From NCBI GenBank assembly GCA_050331715.1, contig JBHJGO010000009.1:72423-136422 (forward strand): 64,000 nt of DNA, given 5' to 3'. Shown here in pieces: positions 52,514 to 61,249 of the stretch (position 1 is its first letter; every line of letters begins with the position of its first letter). Source of the stretch: JBHJGO01 sp050331715 (GTDB lineage Bacteria; Cyanobacteriota; Cyanobacteriia; Cyanobacteriales; Microcoleaceae). The notes beneath the pieces were generated by a model. It had not been told where the DNA came from. It did no database searches and worked only from the letters and a program-made list of their open reading frames with translations. A program made the translations under genes and the position numbers.

Positions 52514-53636
52514 TTAAGCTGTCTGACTCTCAACCAATTGATTTTCCTGCTGCAAGTAGGCTTCGATAAAGGGATCAAGTTCCCCATTCATCACGTCATC
52601 AATGGCAGTTGTTTCCTTGTTTGTTCGTAGATCCTTCACCATTTGATAGGGATGAAACACATAGTTACGAATCTGATTACCCCAGGCCGCCTCAACCAAA
52701 TCCCCCCGAATTTCAGCAACTTCCTTTGCCCGTTGTTCCTGGGCCACAATTAACAATTTTGCCTTCAAAAGAGCTAATGCTTTTTCCTTATTCTGGAGCT
52801 GGCTGCGCTCCTGGGTACACCGAACCGCCAAGCCCGTGGGCAAGTGAACCACTCGCACCGCTGTTTCTACTTTGTTCACGTTCTGTCCGCCCTTGCCCCC
52901 AGCACGGGAGGTGGTGATCTCCAAATCTTTCTCGGGAATTTCTAACTCTACTTCCTGATTCAGGATCGGCATCACTTCTACCCCGGCAAAACTGGTTTGG
53001 CGTTTGCCGTTGGCGTTGAATGGAGAAATTCTGACCAGGCGATGGGTGCCCTTCTCTGCCTTGAGATAGCCGTAGGCGTAGCGACCTTCAATTTCTAATG
53101 CCGCAGATTTAATTCCGGCTTCGTCTCCCTCGGAAAGCTCTGCCATTTGAACCTTGTATCCGTGAGCTTCACCCCAGCGGGTGTACATTCGGAGCAACAT
53201 TTCGGCCCAATCCTGGGCATCAGTGCCGCCTGCCCCCGCATTGATCGTTAGAACGGCTCCACTTTTATCGTAAGCACCGGAGAGTAACTGCTGTAGCTCC
53301 CACTGATCAAATTCTCGGTTTAGCTGCTGCACCGTGGATTGAGCTTCCTCGAACAGCAGCTCATCACTCTCCAATTCCAGGAGTTCCAGAATTGCCTGGG
53401 TATTCTCCAGGGATTTGTGCCATTGTTCCTGCTGTTGCAGAATGGACTTAAGATCGTTAAGTTCCTGCAATGTTCCCTGGGCCGTATCTTGGCTATCCCA
53501 GAATTCGGGTTGGGCTGCAATTTGTTCTAAATCCTGAATCTTGGCTTCAATGGCTGGAATGTCAAAGATAGTCCTGGGATTTTCCCAGGCGACTCGACAA
53601 CGTTTCGACTTCTCGCTTGATCTCTAGAACTTCCAT
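52514..53636 (-). CDS. prfB: peptide chain release factor 2 with programmed +1 frameshift
   Basis: Releases nascent proteins at UGA and UAA. The gene is read in two pieces: 24 codons from the ATG at 53636 to CTT (53567-53565), then the in-frame TGA at 53564-53562 is bypassed by a +1 slip on CTT TGA C, and 349 codons follow in the new frame from 53563. An SD-like AGGA lies just upstream of the slip site. The protein (373 residues) has the UGA-reading SPF motif (RISPFNANGKRQTSF) and catalytic GGQ (SRAGGKGGQNVNK). The shift makes production self-limiting: it works when RF2 is scarce. A start in the second frame alone would lack the N-terminus. Confidence 0.95.
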
Positions 53637-53737
53637 TGGGTTTGCAGCGTCTATCACTCTACAGTAAAAATCTATTTTCTCATTGTAGCGAGATATTTCG
53701 GCAATTCGTCACGGTATTTTTTCTCCAGTTTTAATTT

Positions 53738-55426
53738 ATGGCCCGACAACTTTTCCATCCGAAGCGCTTCCAGAATCGTTCCTGGATTCAATCGATCAGC
53801 ACTGACGGGCTATGGATGATGATGCTGTTCCTGGCAGCCCTACTTCTCTACAGCATTAATCTAGGCGGTGTTCCACTCCGGGATTGGGATGAGGGAATTG
53901 TAGCTCAAGTGGCCCGCGAAATTCTTCAAGGAGAATCGAACTGGCTCTATCCGACTTTGCACGGTGATCCATATCTGAATAAACCACCACTGGTGCATGG
54001 GTTAGTCGCAATCACCTATCAGTTGGGTGGAGTGAATGAGTGGATGGCGAGACTTCCCTCGGCCTTGTTAACTGCTATTTCAGTTCCCTGGCTCTATTCG
54101 CTTGGTCGAGAACTCTCACCCCAACGCACTCCTGCCCTATTCTCCGCGCTGGTGTATTTAACCCTATTGCCTGTGGTACGGCAGGGACGTTTGGCCATGC
54201 TGGAGGGAACGGTTCTGTTTCTATTGATCGCTATGTTGTGGTGTGTGATGCGATCGCGACGAAATCTGCGCTATGCCCTGGGATCAGGTTTGGCCTTTGG
54301 TCTCCTATGCTTGACGAAGGGAATTTTGCTGGGGATTTTACTGGGAGCCATTACCGCCCTGTTTCTGTTGTGGGATACACCGCGATTGTTGCGATCGCCT
54401 TATCTCTGGATTGGTTTATTGTTAGGCAGTTTGCCCGTGGTGGGTTGGTATATCGCCCAGGGATTAGAAAGACCGGAATTTTTTGGCGCGAATTTATTTG
54501 ATCAGTCCCTGAAACGGGTTTGGGACTCGGTTGAAAGCAATGGCGGTGGGCCGTGGTATTACCTGGTGGAGTTGTTGAAGTACAGTTGGCCCTGGCTAAT
54601 TTTCTGGCCCCAAGCGTTGCAATTTACCTGGAACCATCGCAACTTCAGTTGGTCTCGACTGATTCTAGTGTGGACAGGGGTTTATCTGGGTGCGATTTCT
54701 CTCATGGGGACAAAGTTGCCTTGGTATGTGCTGCCGCTCTATCCGGCAATGGCCTTGTGCATTGGATTCTATCTGGCGGAAATCTGGCGAGAGGGAGATC
54801 CTGAAACCGGACGTTGGCTCCAGGAAAAGTCCGATCAAACGGAAGCCTCGCTTGAATCTTTGTGTCCGCAGCCCCAGCAACTCTGGCCGATTTTTATCGT
54901 GATCGCAGCGGCAGGGTTGGTTGCCTGTTTATATTACGGTCATCTCTTGCCCAGAATCCATCCCACTATGGTAGAAACGGATCTGCAATTGGCCATGGGA
55001 GCCTGTGGAATTACGATGGCCTTCACCGCACTGTTGCTGTTTCAACGGGAACGGCAATTTCTTGTGATTCTGATTTGGGGTAGCTATCTATCGTTGCTGA
55101 TGTTTTTTCACTCCAGTCATTGGGTTTGGGAACTGGCGGAAGATTACCCGGTGAAACCTGTTGCCGCCATGATTCAAACCTCTGCTCCCCAAGCGGCCAA
55201 AATCTACACCTCTCACCCCTACAGCCGCCCCTCGTTGAATTTCTATGGCGATCGCAAAATTCGTTCCCGTTCTTCGAGAGAGTTAAAAGAAATCTGGCAA
55301 ACCAGTGACCAGCCCTATCTTTTGCTAAATCAGGAGGCATTGAGCGATTTACGATTACCGGATGCAGAAAAAATTGATAGCGTTGGGGGTTGGTCACTGG
55401 TAACCCGGCGTTTGTCTTCCCCTTAG
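53738..55426 (+). CDS. glycosyltransferase family 39 membrane protein (ArnT-like)
   Basis: Membrane GT-C enzyme using a polyprenyl-phosphate-linked sugar, adding it to lipid or protein on the outer face. 562 residues; first periplasmic loop has the catalytic GVPLRDWDEGIVAQVAREIL with Asp-Glu, then about ten or eleven further spans. Residues 445-560 form a C-terminal soluble domain (HPYSRPSLNFYGDRKIRSRS). Similar to ArnT/PMT-type proteins of cyanobacteria; target unknown. Monocistronic; ends 8 bases from the convergent mysD. Confidence 0.88.
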   Translation: MARQLFHPKRFQNRSWIQSISTDGLWMMMLFLAALLLYSINLGGVPLRDWDEGIVAQVAREILQGESNWLYPTLHGDPYLNKPPLVHGLVAITYQLGGVNEWMARLPSALLTAISVPWLYSLGRELSPQRTPALFSALVYLTLLPVVRQGRLAMLEGTVLFLLIAMLWCVMRSRRNLRYALGSGLAFGLLCLTKGILLGILLGAITALFLLWDTPRLLRSPYLWIGLLLGSLPVVGWYIAQGLERPEFFGANLFDQSLKRVWDSVESNGGGPWYYLVELLKYSWPWLIFWPQALQFTWNHRNFSWSRLILVWTGVYLGAISLMGTKLPWYVLPLYPAMALCIGFYLAEIWREGDPETGRWLQEKSDQTEASLESLCPQPQQLWPIFIVIAAAGLVACLYYGHLLPRIHPTMVETDLQLAMGACGITMAFTALLLFQRERQFLVILIWGSYLSLLMFFHSSHWVWELAEDYPVKPVAAMIQTSAPQAAKIYTSHPYSRPSLNFYGDRKIRSRSSRELKEIWQTSDQPYLLLNQEALSDLRLPDAEKIDSVGGWSLVTRRLSSP

Positions 55427-55434
55427 GGTCAGGG

Positions 55435-56529
55435 TCACTCTGCCCCTACTGCGTGTTTGAACAAAGAACCACAGGCAATTCGAGTTCGGTTCGCTGCTTT
55501 GCGCCAGAGTTCTAGTGAAACTTCCTCTAGGTTCTGTCCATCCGCAGTTAACATATGGGAAATGATGCTAATCCGACCAAAACACCAGAACAAACCTGCT
55601 TCTAGCAGATAAGGCTCTCCCGTTTCTGCATGAACCCGAAAATCGTACAGTGAGAAATCTCGACATCCCAAGGCAATATGGGCCTGCTTAGCAGCCGTTG
55701 ATAATTTTTCAGAGAGTTCTGGGGTAACCTGGGCAGGGCAGGCCGTTTTTCCCTTTGTTTCCCGGCATTGCTGAATTGGAGTGCCATCGGCGCGCAGTTC
55801 CAGTTTGTCGCTCACCGTTCTGATCGGATTGTCTCCGGGGAACAGATACTCTGCCATCGGTAATACCTGCAATTCTCCGGCCCGTTCCAGCACCCCGACG
55901 CGGATTTCTCGTCCTGGAATGTAGTCCTCTACCAGTAATGTATTGTCCAACTCAAAGCCGATTTGTAGTGCGGCGGAAATTTCAGACGGTTCCCTGACTA
56001 AAGTTACGCCCCTGGAATTGTCTTCTGCGTTAGGTTTTACGATGAATGGCGGTTCCAAACTAGGGCTTTCCCCCGGACGTAATTGCTGAGCCTGGGCCAC
56101 CGGAACCCCTACGGTCTGAACTACGCTACGGGTTTGGGCTTTGTCTGTCGCCAACGCCGTACAGTGCGCTGGAGATCCAACCACAGGAATGCCCAGCATA
56201 TCTTCAAAAAAGGCCCGAAAGCTGGTCATGCCAGGAAAGCAAAACATATGGGGCACAACTACATCGATGGCGGGCAACTGGCCAATCATCTGTTGCAAAG
56301 ACAACTTTTCTGAGAGGGAATCCAGGGAAGCACCCAACTGCCAGCATCCATCGGGATGAACAATCACGTAGTGGCTTTGAACGCCAGCGGGTTGAACCAC
56401 TTCTCTGACATACATCAGGGAGAGATCGTAGTAGAACTCAGACACCCGTGAACCGGCTAGATGCAGCACTCGCAAGGTCTCAGTTTGCTGTCCTGAAGAT
56501 ACAGCAGGTGAAGAAATCAGTTGAGTCAT
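55435..56529 (-). CDS. mysD: MysD-type ATP-grasp ligase (mycosporine-like amino acid biosynthesis)
   Basis: D-Ala-D-Ala-ligase-like enzyme of 364 residues that, in cyanobacteria with MysABC, joins a second amino acid to mycosporine-glycine to give shinorine, porphyra-334 and related sunscreens. N-terminal LRVLHLAGSRVSEFYYDLSL and HPDGCWQL recall MysD rather than cell-wall Ddl. ATP-grasp parts: PFIVKPNAEDNSRGVTLV, LVEDYIPGREIRVGVLE, LGCRDFSLYDFRV and LLEAGLFWCFG. It is the last gene of the mys cluster; MITE copy E separates it from the symporter (119 bases). A cell-wall ligase is the alternative, made unlikely by context. Confidence 0.85.
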   Translation of the reverse strand: MTQLISSPAVSSGQQTETLRVLHLAGSRVSEFYYDLSLMYVREVVQPAGVQSHYVIVHPDGCWQLGASLDSLSEKLSLQQMIGQLPAIDVVVPHMFCFPGMTSFRAFFEDMLGIPVVGSPAHCTALATDKAQTRSVVQTVGVPVAQAQQLRPGESPSLEPPFIVKPNAEDNSRGVTLVREPSEISAALQIGFELDNTLLVEDYIPGREIRVGVLERAGELQVLPMAEYLFPGDNPIRTVSDKLELRADGTPIQQCRETKGKTACPAQVTPELSEKLSTAAKQAHIALGCRDFSLYDFRVHAETGEPYLLEAGLFWCFGRISIISHMLTADGQNLEEVSLELWRKAANRTRIACGSLFKHAVGAE

Positions 56530-56555
56530 AGTGTTATTTGGAGTTTATTTAGAAT

Positions 56556-56666
56556 CTATAGCATTCCTAAATCAATCGCGAAAAAAGTAAAGGAGTTTGG
56601 GGACTTTCCAAGAAGGGGGTATCGCCCCCTTTACACCTATTTCACATATCATTCGCGATTGCTATA
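56556..56666 (-). mobile_element. MITE-like element, copy E, inside the mys cluster
   Basis: Starts CTATAGCATTCCTAAATCAA and ends CATTCGCGATTGCTATA, inverted relative to copies A, B, D. The core AGGGGGTATCGCCCCCTT is a perfect hairpin. It lies between the symporter and mysD, 26 bases upstream of the mysD start. Its right arm (56649-56666) is translated as the last residues and stop codon of the symporter. Confidence 0.85.
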
Positions 56667-58142
56667 TTTGGAATTTCTATTAGGAATTTGTTCGGAAGAT
56701 GAGCTTGAAGATGAGCTTGAAGATGAGCTTGAAAAGAATTTTTGCGTTACGGTTTGAGCGATGAAGTAAACCAGCGTTCCAGCTAGCATGCCTGGCAATA
56801 CTTCGTAAACAACGCCCGATAGATTTAAACCGAGATTCCAGAAGAGAGCCGCTGCAATTCCAGTCAGCATCATGGCGATCGCCACCCCCGTTCCCACCGG
56901 TCGTTCCCAGGCCCGTAGAACCAGCAGTGGCCCCAAGCCAGCCGCTAAGACTGACCAGGAAAAGGTCACCAATGCGAAGACATTGCTCGTGTCAGTTAGG
57001 GCAATGACAAGAATGATTGCAGTGACAACCAAAGTTCCAACCTTGACCCAGCGATAGGATTTGGCTGCTTGCGGAAAGATATCCTGACTGAGGGCGGCGG
57101 AACAGGAGAGGATTTGGGAGTCAGCCGTTGAGATGGTTGCTGAGAATAGTCCAGCCATCATCATTCCCACCAGAACAACCGGCAGGAGTTCGATGGAAAG
57201 AAAGGGCAGGGCCAATTCTGGATCTCCCTGAGTCAGTAGATCGGGCAGCAGAACGCGAGCCGCTAGACCAACACCAATCGCAGAAACAGAATTCACCGTA
57301 CCCACGGCAATTTTGAAATTTCGCGCGAACTGAATCCGATCCGCTGAATTGATCGCCATGGCTCGAACCAGAATATGGGGCTGGCCTACGACTCCAAAAC
57401 CCGCCACCATCCAGCCAATCAGAAAGGGGAATAAACCCAGCGGGAGATTCGTCGGACGCCAACGGGTTAAGTTCGGATCAAGATTGGTCAGGGTTGTCCA
57501 GAGTTGATCCAGACCGCCACAGTCAATCACCGCCACCACCAGCAGTAGCACCAGCGAAACCGTCATAATCAAGGACTGAATCGTATCTGTCCAGATCGAA
57601 GCCCGAATGCCGCCAGAGAAACAATACAACACCACAATTACCGCTCCGGCGATAATTCCCAGAGAGTAATTCCAGCCAAATACTGCATTCAGCGCTTTGC
57701 TCCCCGCGACCAGTTGAGCCGCCGCATAGGAACCCAGGAAGGCCAGGGTGATCAGCGCCGAAGTTAGCGTGACCCAGCGGTATTTTCCGGTTTCCTGGCC
57801 TAGAAAAGCTGAAACGGTTTCGGTATTTTGGGTTTCTGAAACCTCCCGCAGTCGCCGGAACACCAGCCCCCAGGCCAGATAATCTCCTACAGCCCAGCCA
57901 ATCGTGAGCCAGAGCGCAGAAATTCCGCGAGTATAGGCAAATCCAATTTGGCCGATGAACAGGAACCCGCTCTGACCCGTTGCCAGGGCAGAGAGAGCCG
58001 TTAACCAGGGATTTACATTGCGGCTAGCCAGTAGGTAATCCGCCGTGGTGCTTTGTTTCTGGGTGGAAGAATAGATTCCCACTGCCGTGAACAGCAGCAG
58101 AAATCCAATAAATGTGACCGCAATCCAGACTTGATCCGTCAT
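56649..58142 (-). CDS. sodium:solute symporter (SSS family, PutP-like) within the mys cluster
   Basis: 497 residues, about 13 membrane spans. Family features: SSTQKQSTTADYLLASRNVN at the start, ALATGQSGFLFIGQIGFAYT (TM3), GGIRASIWTDTIQSLIM, VGQPHILVRAMAINSADRI, and Na+-site Ser/Thr-rich FSATISTADSQILSCSAALS. PutP/PanF-type members import proline, pantothenate or other organic acids with Na+. The start codon lies 8 bases after the mysC stop with GGAGGAG inside the mysC end, so translation is coupled to the mys operon. An amino-acid substrate for MysC/MysD, or an MAA itself, is a good guess. The tail is abnormal: a 12-residue poly-Ser run from a 12-base repeat, then residues encoded by MITE E. 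Confidence 0.88.
   Translation of the reverse strand: MTDQVWIAVTFIGFLLLFTAVGIYSSTQKQSTTADYLLASRNVNPWLTALSALATGQSGFLFIGQIGFAYTRGISALWLTIGWAVGDYLAWGLVFRRLREVSETQNTETVSAFLGQETGKYRWVTLTSALITLAFLGSYAAAQLVAGSKALNAVFGWNYSLGIIAGAVIVVLYCFSGGIRASIWTDTIQSLIMTVSLVLLLVVAVIDCGGLDQLWTTLTNLDPNLTRWRPTNLPLGLFPFLIGWMVAGFGVVGQPHILVRAMAINSADRIQFARNFKIAVGTVNSVSAIGVGLAARVLLPDLLTQGDPELALPFLSIELLPVVLVGMMMAGLFSATISTADSQILSCSAALSQDIFPQAAKSYRWVKVGTLVVTAIILVIALTDTSNVFALVTFSWSVLAAGLGPLLVLRAWERPVGTGVAIAMMLTGIAAALFWNLGLNLSGVVYEVLPGMLAGTLVYFIAQTVTQKFFSSSSSSSSSSSSSEQIPNRNSKYSNRE
56695..56730 (+). repeat. 12-base tandem repeat, three perfect copies, coding for poly-Ser
   Basis: GAAGATGAGCTT repeated three times in a row. On the minus strand it encodes Ser-Ser-Ser-Ser units at the C-terminus of the symporter. 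Copy-number change by slippage would change tail length in steps of four residues without a frameshift. Confidence 0.92.
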
Positions 58143-58150
58143 GAGCGTGA

Positions 58151-59518
58151 CTAATCTCCTCCCAATTCCACTAGTTTACCGATGTTGAAATCAATCCGAA
58201 TCCAACCTTTCAGGTGTCGCAAATTATTCAACAACAATAACGGAATTTGCCAGTGATGCACCATCAAAAAGGGCAACGGATCTTCCGCCTGAAAAATTGC
58301 GTCGGTTCCTTGACTGACCTTGCGCCACCAGGCCCTCAAATCCCTCCAGGATCTGACATCCGTCAATCGCCAGAGTTCATGATACAGCCAATAGGTTGGC
58401 TGGCTATTCGGCAAGGGGGTGATCGGGGGTTGATCCGCTGTGGCCGCATCTGTTAAATAAGCGGTTGCCACGTCTGGATGGTCATGGAACATGGTAATAG
58501 CTGAATGAATGCGCGGATTGCATTCCAGGGGATAAACCTGACCATCCGGTGCTTGAATGAAATCAAAGGATACCTGACCTGTGAGATTCAAGGACTGAAC
58601 AAAGATCTTCACCCAGTTGTAGATTTCTGGATTATCAACCTGTTCATAGTTCACTTGAAAGGGAGAAGATTCTGAACAACAATGCAGCCGAATTACTCCC
58701 TTCCGCACAGTGCTATGGGTACAGTATTCTTGCCCTCGAATAAACTCCTGCATGATCCAGGGTTTGTCCTGACTAATCGGCAGGGATTGAACAAAGTTTT
58801 CTAACTCAGTTCTGGAGGACAGGGGGAGTTTTGTCAAATCCAATCGACGCACAGAGTCATAGGGAATACTCTTGAGAATATACTGACGGCCATCTGCCGC
58901 AAAGTCAAAACCTAGAACCTGCTGCGGATCAGTAATCAAAAAGGATTGGGGAACCGACAAGCCCTGTTGTTTTGCGTGCTGAATGAAGGCATATTTATCA
59001 TCCAACAACTGAGTGGTTTCCACGTCGAAATGAATTATTTCGCAGTAGGTTTGCAGAAAAGGTTTGGCAACCGAACAGTAGTAACTCTCAATGGGACTTG
59101 TAACCGGAACAAAAACATCAATCTCTTCCTGGAGAACAATGTTTAGTAAATTCTGACAAAACCCTACCTCGTCTTTCTTTGGGTCAGTTACCGTGTAGAA
59201 TCCCTTGACAGCCCTGGAAAACCGATGTCCCGTTAGCCAATATTTACGAGTCTCAACCAGGAAAACTTCGTGTCCCTGATCATGAAACGCCCGTGCCAGT
59301 TGCAAGGCCTTCGTCATTTTGCCGCCTGTAATCAGAATTCGCTTGCCATCAGGATTGGGTTTGATGGAAGGTGCTGGGAGCAGGAGAGACTTTACAAGGG
59401 ACAACAAAACAATTGCCAGATTAATGGGAAAAGCAATCAGAAGTAATAGCAGAGTCCCCAGATTCTGTAGAAAGGCAGAGACTTGCTGATTCTGAACAAA
59501 GAAAATTTGTAGCATCAT
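58151..59518 (-). CDS. mysC: MysC-type ATP-grasp enzyme (mycosporine-glycine synthase)
   Basis: Condenses glycine with 4-deoxygadusol to mycosporine-glycine. 455 residues. Membrane-anchoring hydrophobic N-terminus (about 14-45), then ILITGGKMTKALQLARAFHD, HEVFLVETRKYWLTGHRFS, ATP-grasp YILKSIPYDSVRRLDLTKLP, WIMQEFIRGQEYCTHSTVRK and VYPLECNPRIHSAITMFHDHP, and the ending GWIRIDFNIGKLVELGGD. All agree with MysC of the Anabaena Ava_3855-3858 cluster as I recall it. Starts 16 bases after mysB. The symporter begins 8 bases later. Confidence 0.93.
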   Translation of the reverse strand: MMLQIFFVQNQQVSAFLQNLGTLLLLLIAFPINLAIVLLSLVKSLLLPAPSIKPNPDGKRILITGGKMTKALQLARAFHDQGHEVFLVETRKYWLTGHRFSRAVKGFYTVTDPKKDEVGFCQNLLNIVLQEEIDVFVPVTSPIESYYCSVAKPFLQTYCEIIHFDVETTQLLDDKYAFIQHAKQQGLSVPQSFLITDPQQVLGFDFAADGRQYILKSIPYDSVRRLDLTKLPLSSRTELENFVQSLPISQDKPWIMQEFIRGQEYCTHSTVRKGVIRLHCCSESSPFQVNYEQVDNPEIYNWVKIFVQSLNLTGQVSFDFIQAPDGQVYPLECNPRIHSAITMFHDHPDVATAYLTDAATADQPPITPLPNSQPTYWLYHELWRLTDVRSWRDLRAWWRKVSQGTDAIFQAEDPLPFLMVHHWQIPLLLLNNLRHLKGWIRIDFNIGKLVELGGD

Positions 59519-59534
59519 TACGTCTTACTATCAT

Positions 59535-60365
59535 CTACTTGCGTCGAATGATTGTCAGCCCGTCCCGCAAGGGCAACAGAACTTGCACAACTCGCTCGTC
59601 CTCAGCGATAACTTGATTGAACTTGGCGATCGCTGCCCCGTTGGCCGTCTGTTGATCGTCAGAGAGGTAAGCCTGTCCTTGAAACAAGGTATTATCCACA
59701 CAAATTATCCCGTGGGGAGCGAGTAGATTGCTATCCATCAACAAGTTGAAGTAGTCAACGTACTCCTTCTTATCCGCATCAATGAAAACAAAGTCAAAGC
59801 TCTCTCCCAACTCCGCCAGATGACGCATCGTTTCCAGAGCGGGTGCAACTTTCACCGTAATCTTGTCGCCGTTGGGCAGGGTGCGGAAGCATTGCTGGGC
59901 AAAATTGGCAACATAGTCATCCACTTCACAGGCAATGAGTTCCCCGTCTTCCGGCAAGCCTTCTGCCATCGCCAGGGCAGAGTATCCCGTAAACATGCCG
60001 ATTTCCAAGATCCGCTTGGCTGCCATCATTTGTACCAAAAGCTTCAGCACTTGGCCTTCGACATGCCCAGACAGCATTTCCTGTTCTAAATGCCGTACCG
60101 TTTCTCCATCGGAAAATCGTTGATCCCAGGGTTCGCGACGGGTTTTTTCCGATAGCTGTCGCAGGGCCTCTGACTCCTGATTGGTGCAGTTTTCTAAGTA
60201 AGAATCTAAACCCGCTGCCAATTGATAGGCGGCTCGAATTGACTCTGCAAGTTCGGCAGGAATCTCGGCCTGAGCCATTAATTGAACCGCATGTTCTAGC
60301 TGTTCAGAAAGAATTCCAACTGGAGTTACAGGTCGTGCTTTGGGTAGATTAAGAATTGCAGTCAT
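59535..60365 (-). CDS. mysB: MysB-type O-methyltransferase (mycosporine biosynthesis)
   Basis: SAM-dependent O-methyltransferase that, with the MysA product, makes 4-deoxygadusol. 276 residues from the ATG at 60365, which aligns with the usual MysB N-terminus (MTAILNLPKARPVTPVGI); an upstream in-frame ATG at 60431 would add 22 unusual residues. Key parts: RFSDGETVRHLEQEMLSGHV, SAM motif ILEIGMFTGYSALAMAEGL, CEVDDYVANFAQQCF, FVFIDADKKEYVDYF and ending VLLPLRDGLTIIRRK. First gene of the mys cluster here; mysA, normally just upstream, is missing from the following 1.2 kb. Confidence 0.92.
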   Translation of the reverse strand: MTAILNLPKARPVTPVGILSEQLEHAVQLMAQAEIPAELAESIRAAYQLAAGLDSYLENCTNQESEALRQLSEKTRREPWDQRFSDGETVRHLEQEMLSGHVEGQVLKLLVQMMAAKRILEIGMFTGYSALAMAEGLPEDGELIACEVDDYVANFAQQCFRTLPNGDKITVKVAPALETMRHLAELGESFDFVFIDADKKEYVDYFNLLMDSNLLAPHGIICVDNTLFQGQAYLSDDQQTANGAAIAKFNQVIAEDERVVQVLLPLRDGLTIIRRK

Positions 60366-60574
60366 GTATTTTTTCCAAATCGTATTTGTTGACAAGAAAT
60401 ACTTCACACCGACTCGGAAATCGTTCAGCAATCAATCCCTTAAATGCTTGCTTCAAGATAAGAGTCTTCAGTCAGAAGTTGCTTCAAAAGGCATACCCCT
60501 CCAGCAGCAATCCCGACAATTGCCAAAAGCAAGCAAAAGTGATAAAATCACCGACTTATAAGTGTTTAAGTTGA

Positions 60575-60609
60575 CCCCTTTTCTGTCCAGGAATGGGGGC
60601 TTTTCTTTG
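60575..60609 (+). terminator. strong plus-strand terminator hairpin without a cognate gene
   Basis: CCCCTTTTCTG pairs with CAGGAATGGGG (10 of 11 pairs, 2-base loop), followed by GCTTTTCTTT. Orientation is plus, opposite to mysB, and no credible plus-strand gene precedes it. It may end a short antisense or small RNA that starts within or near the mysB 5' region. Confidence 0.6.
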
Positions 60610-60700
60610 TCAGTGTGCTAGTCTTCAAACGCTTGCCACAGTCTCTGAAAGCGATCATAAATGATGATACCTTGACAGGGTGACCTGGATTGGAGAAATC

Positions 60701-60717
60701 TGTCTTTAGATAGATTT
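60701..60717. promoter_or_regulatory. GATAGA-type dyad upstream of mysB
   Basis: TGTCTTTAGATAGATTT carries the GATAGA half-site with a TCTAT complement in minus reading. It lies 336 bases upstream of the mysB start, further than at the other genes, so relevance is uncertain. Confidence 0.22.
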
Positions 60718-61249
60718 CAATACAAGCCATTCAAACCCAACTAATTCCTAGAAGTAGAAATTAATCCTGAGAAGTGGTGAAGAGCACGATTGAAAACTGG
60801 CAACACCAACTTGAAACGATATCGGCAGAAGTATTGACAGATGTAAGTGTCAGTTAACTAAATAACATCACCTACTGAGAGAATGAAACATTGCGCTTTC
60901 GTCGCAGGCTAGCATGGCCTCTAAAAAGCACTGTTGTGAATAATGAGTCATTCCGATTGCGTCCCAGTTTCCACTTGAGATTACAGCCAAAATTCACCTG
61001 TTGATCTGGATTCAGCAGTCGTTTTGCAGGTTGAACTTGTGCTGGTAATCGATCCAATTGCAAACTATTCATGGAACGTTTGGGGATGAACCCTGGCTGA
61101 ATTAACTCTTATGAAAATAAGTTTACCGTATTAATGTTTTCATTTCATCAAATTTTTATATTTAGTTTTATCAACTTAGGATCGAAATTGTTAAATTTTG
61201 AAAATTTTCTCTTTTCACAAGTGCTGTATTTTAAAAAGAATTTTCTGAT

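Noticed and set aside
55435..56529. Cell-wall D-Ala-D-Ala ligase (Ddl)
   Set aside because: The protein has a different N-terminus from Ddl, and mysB and mysC lie directly upstream; MysD is the better reading.
60340..60574. Plus-strand frames ending at the orphan terminator
   Set aside because: They overlap the mysB N-terminus antisense and the translations look random (many Ser, Lys, Asn, no hydrophobic core).
60872..61072. 66-codon frame upstream of mysB as a remnant of mysA
   Set aside because: The translation is Gln/Lys/Arg-rich and has none of the DHQ-synthase-like motifs; no RBS is evident.
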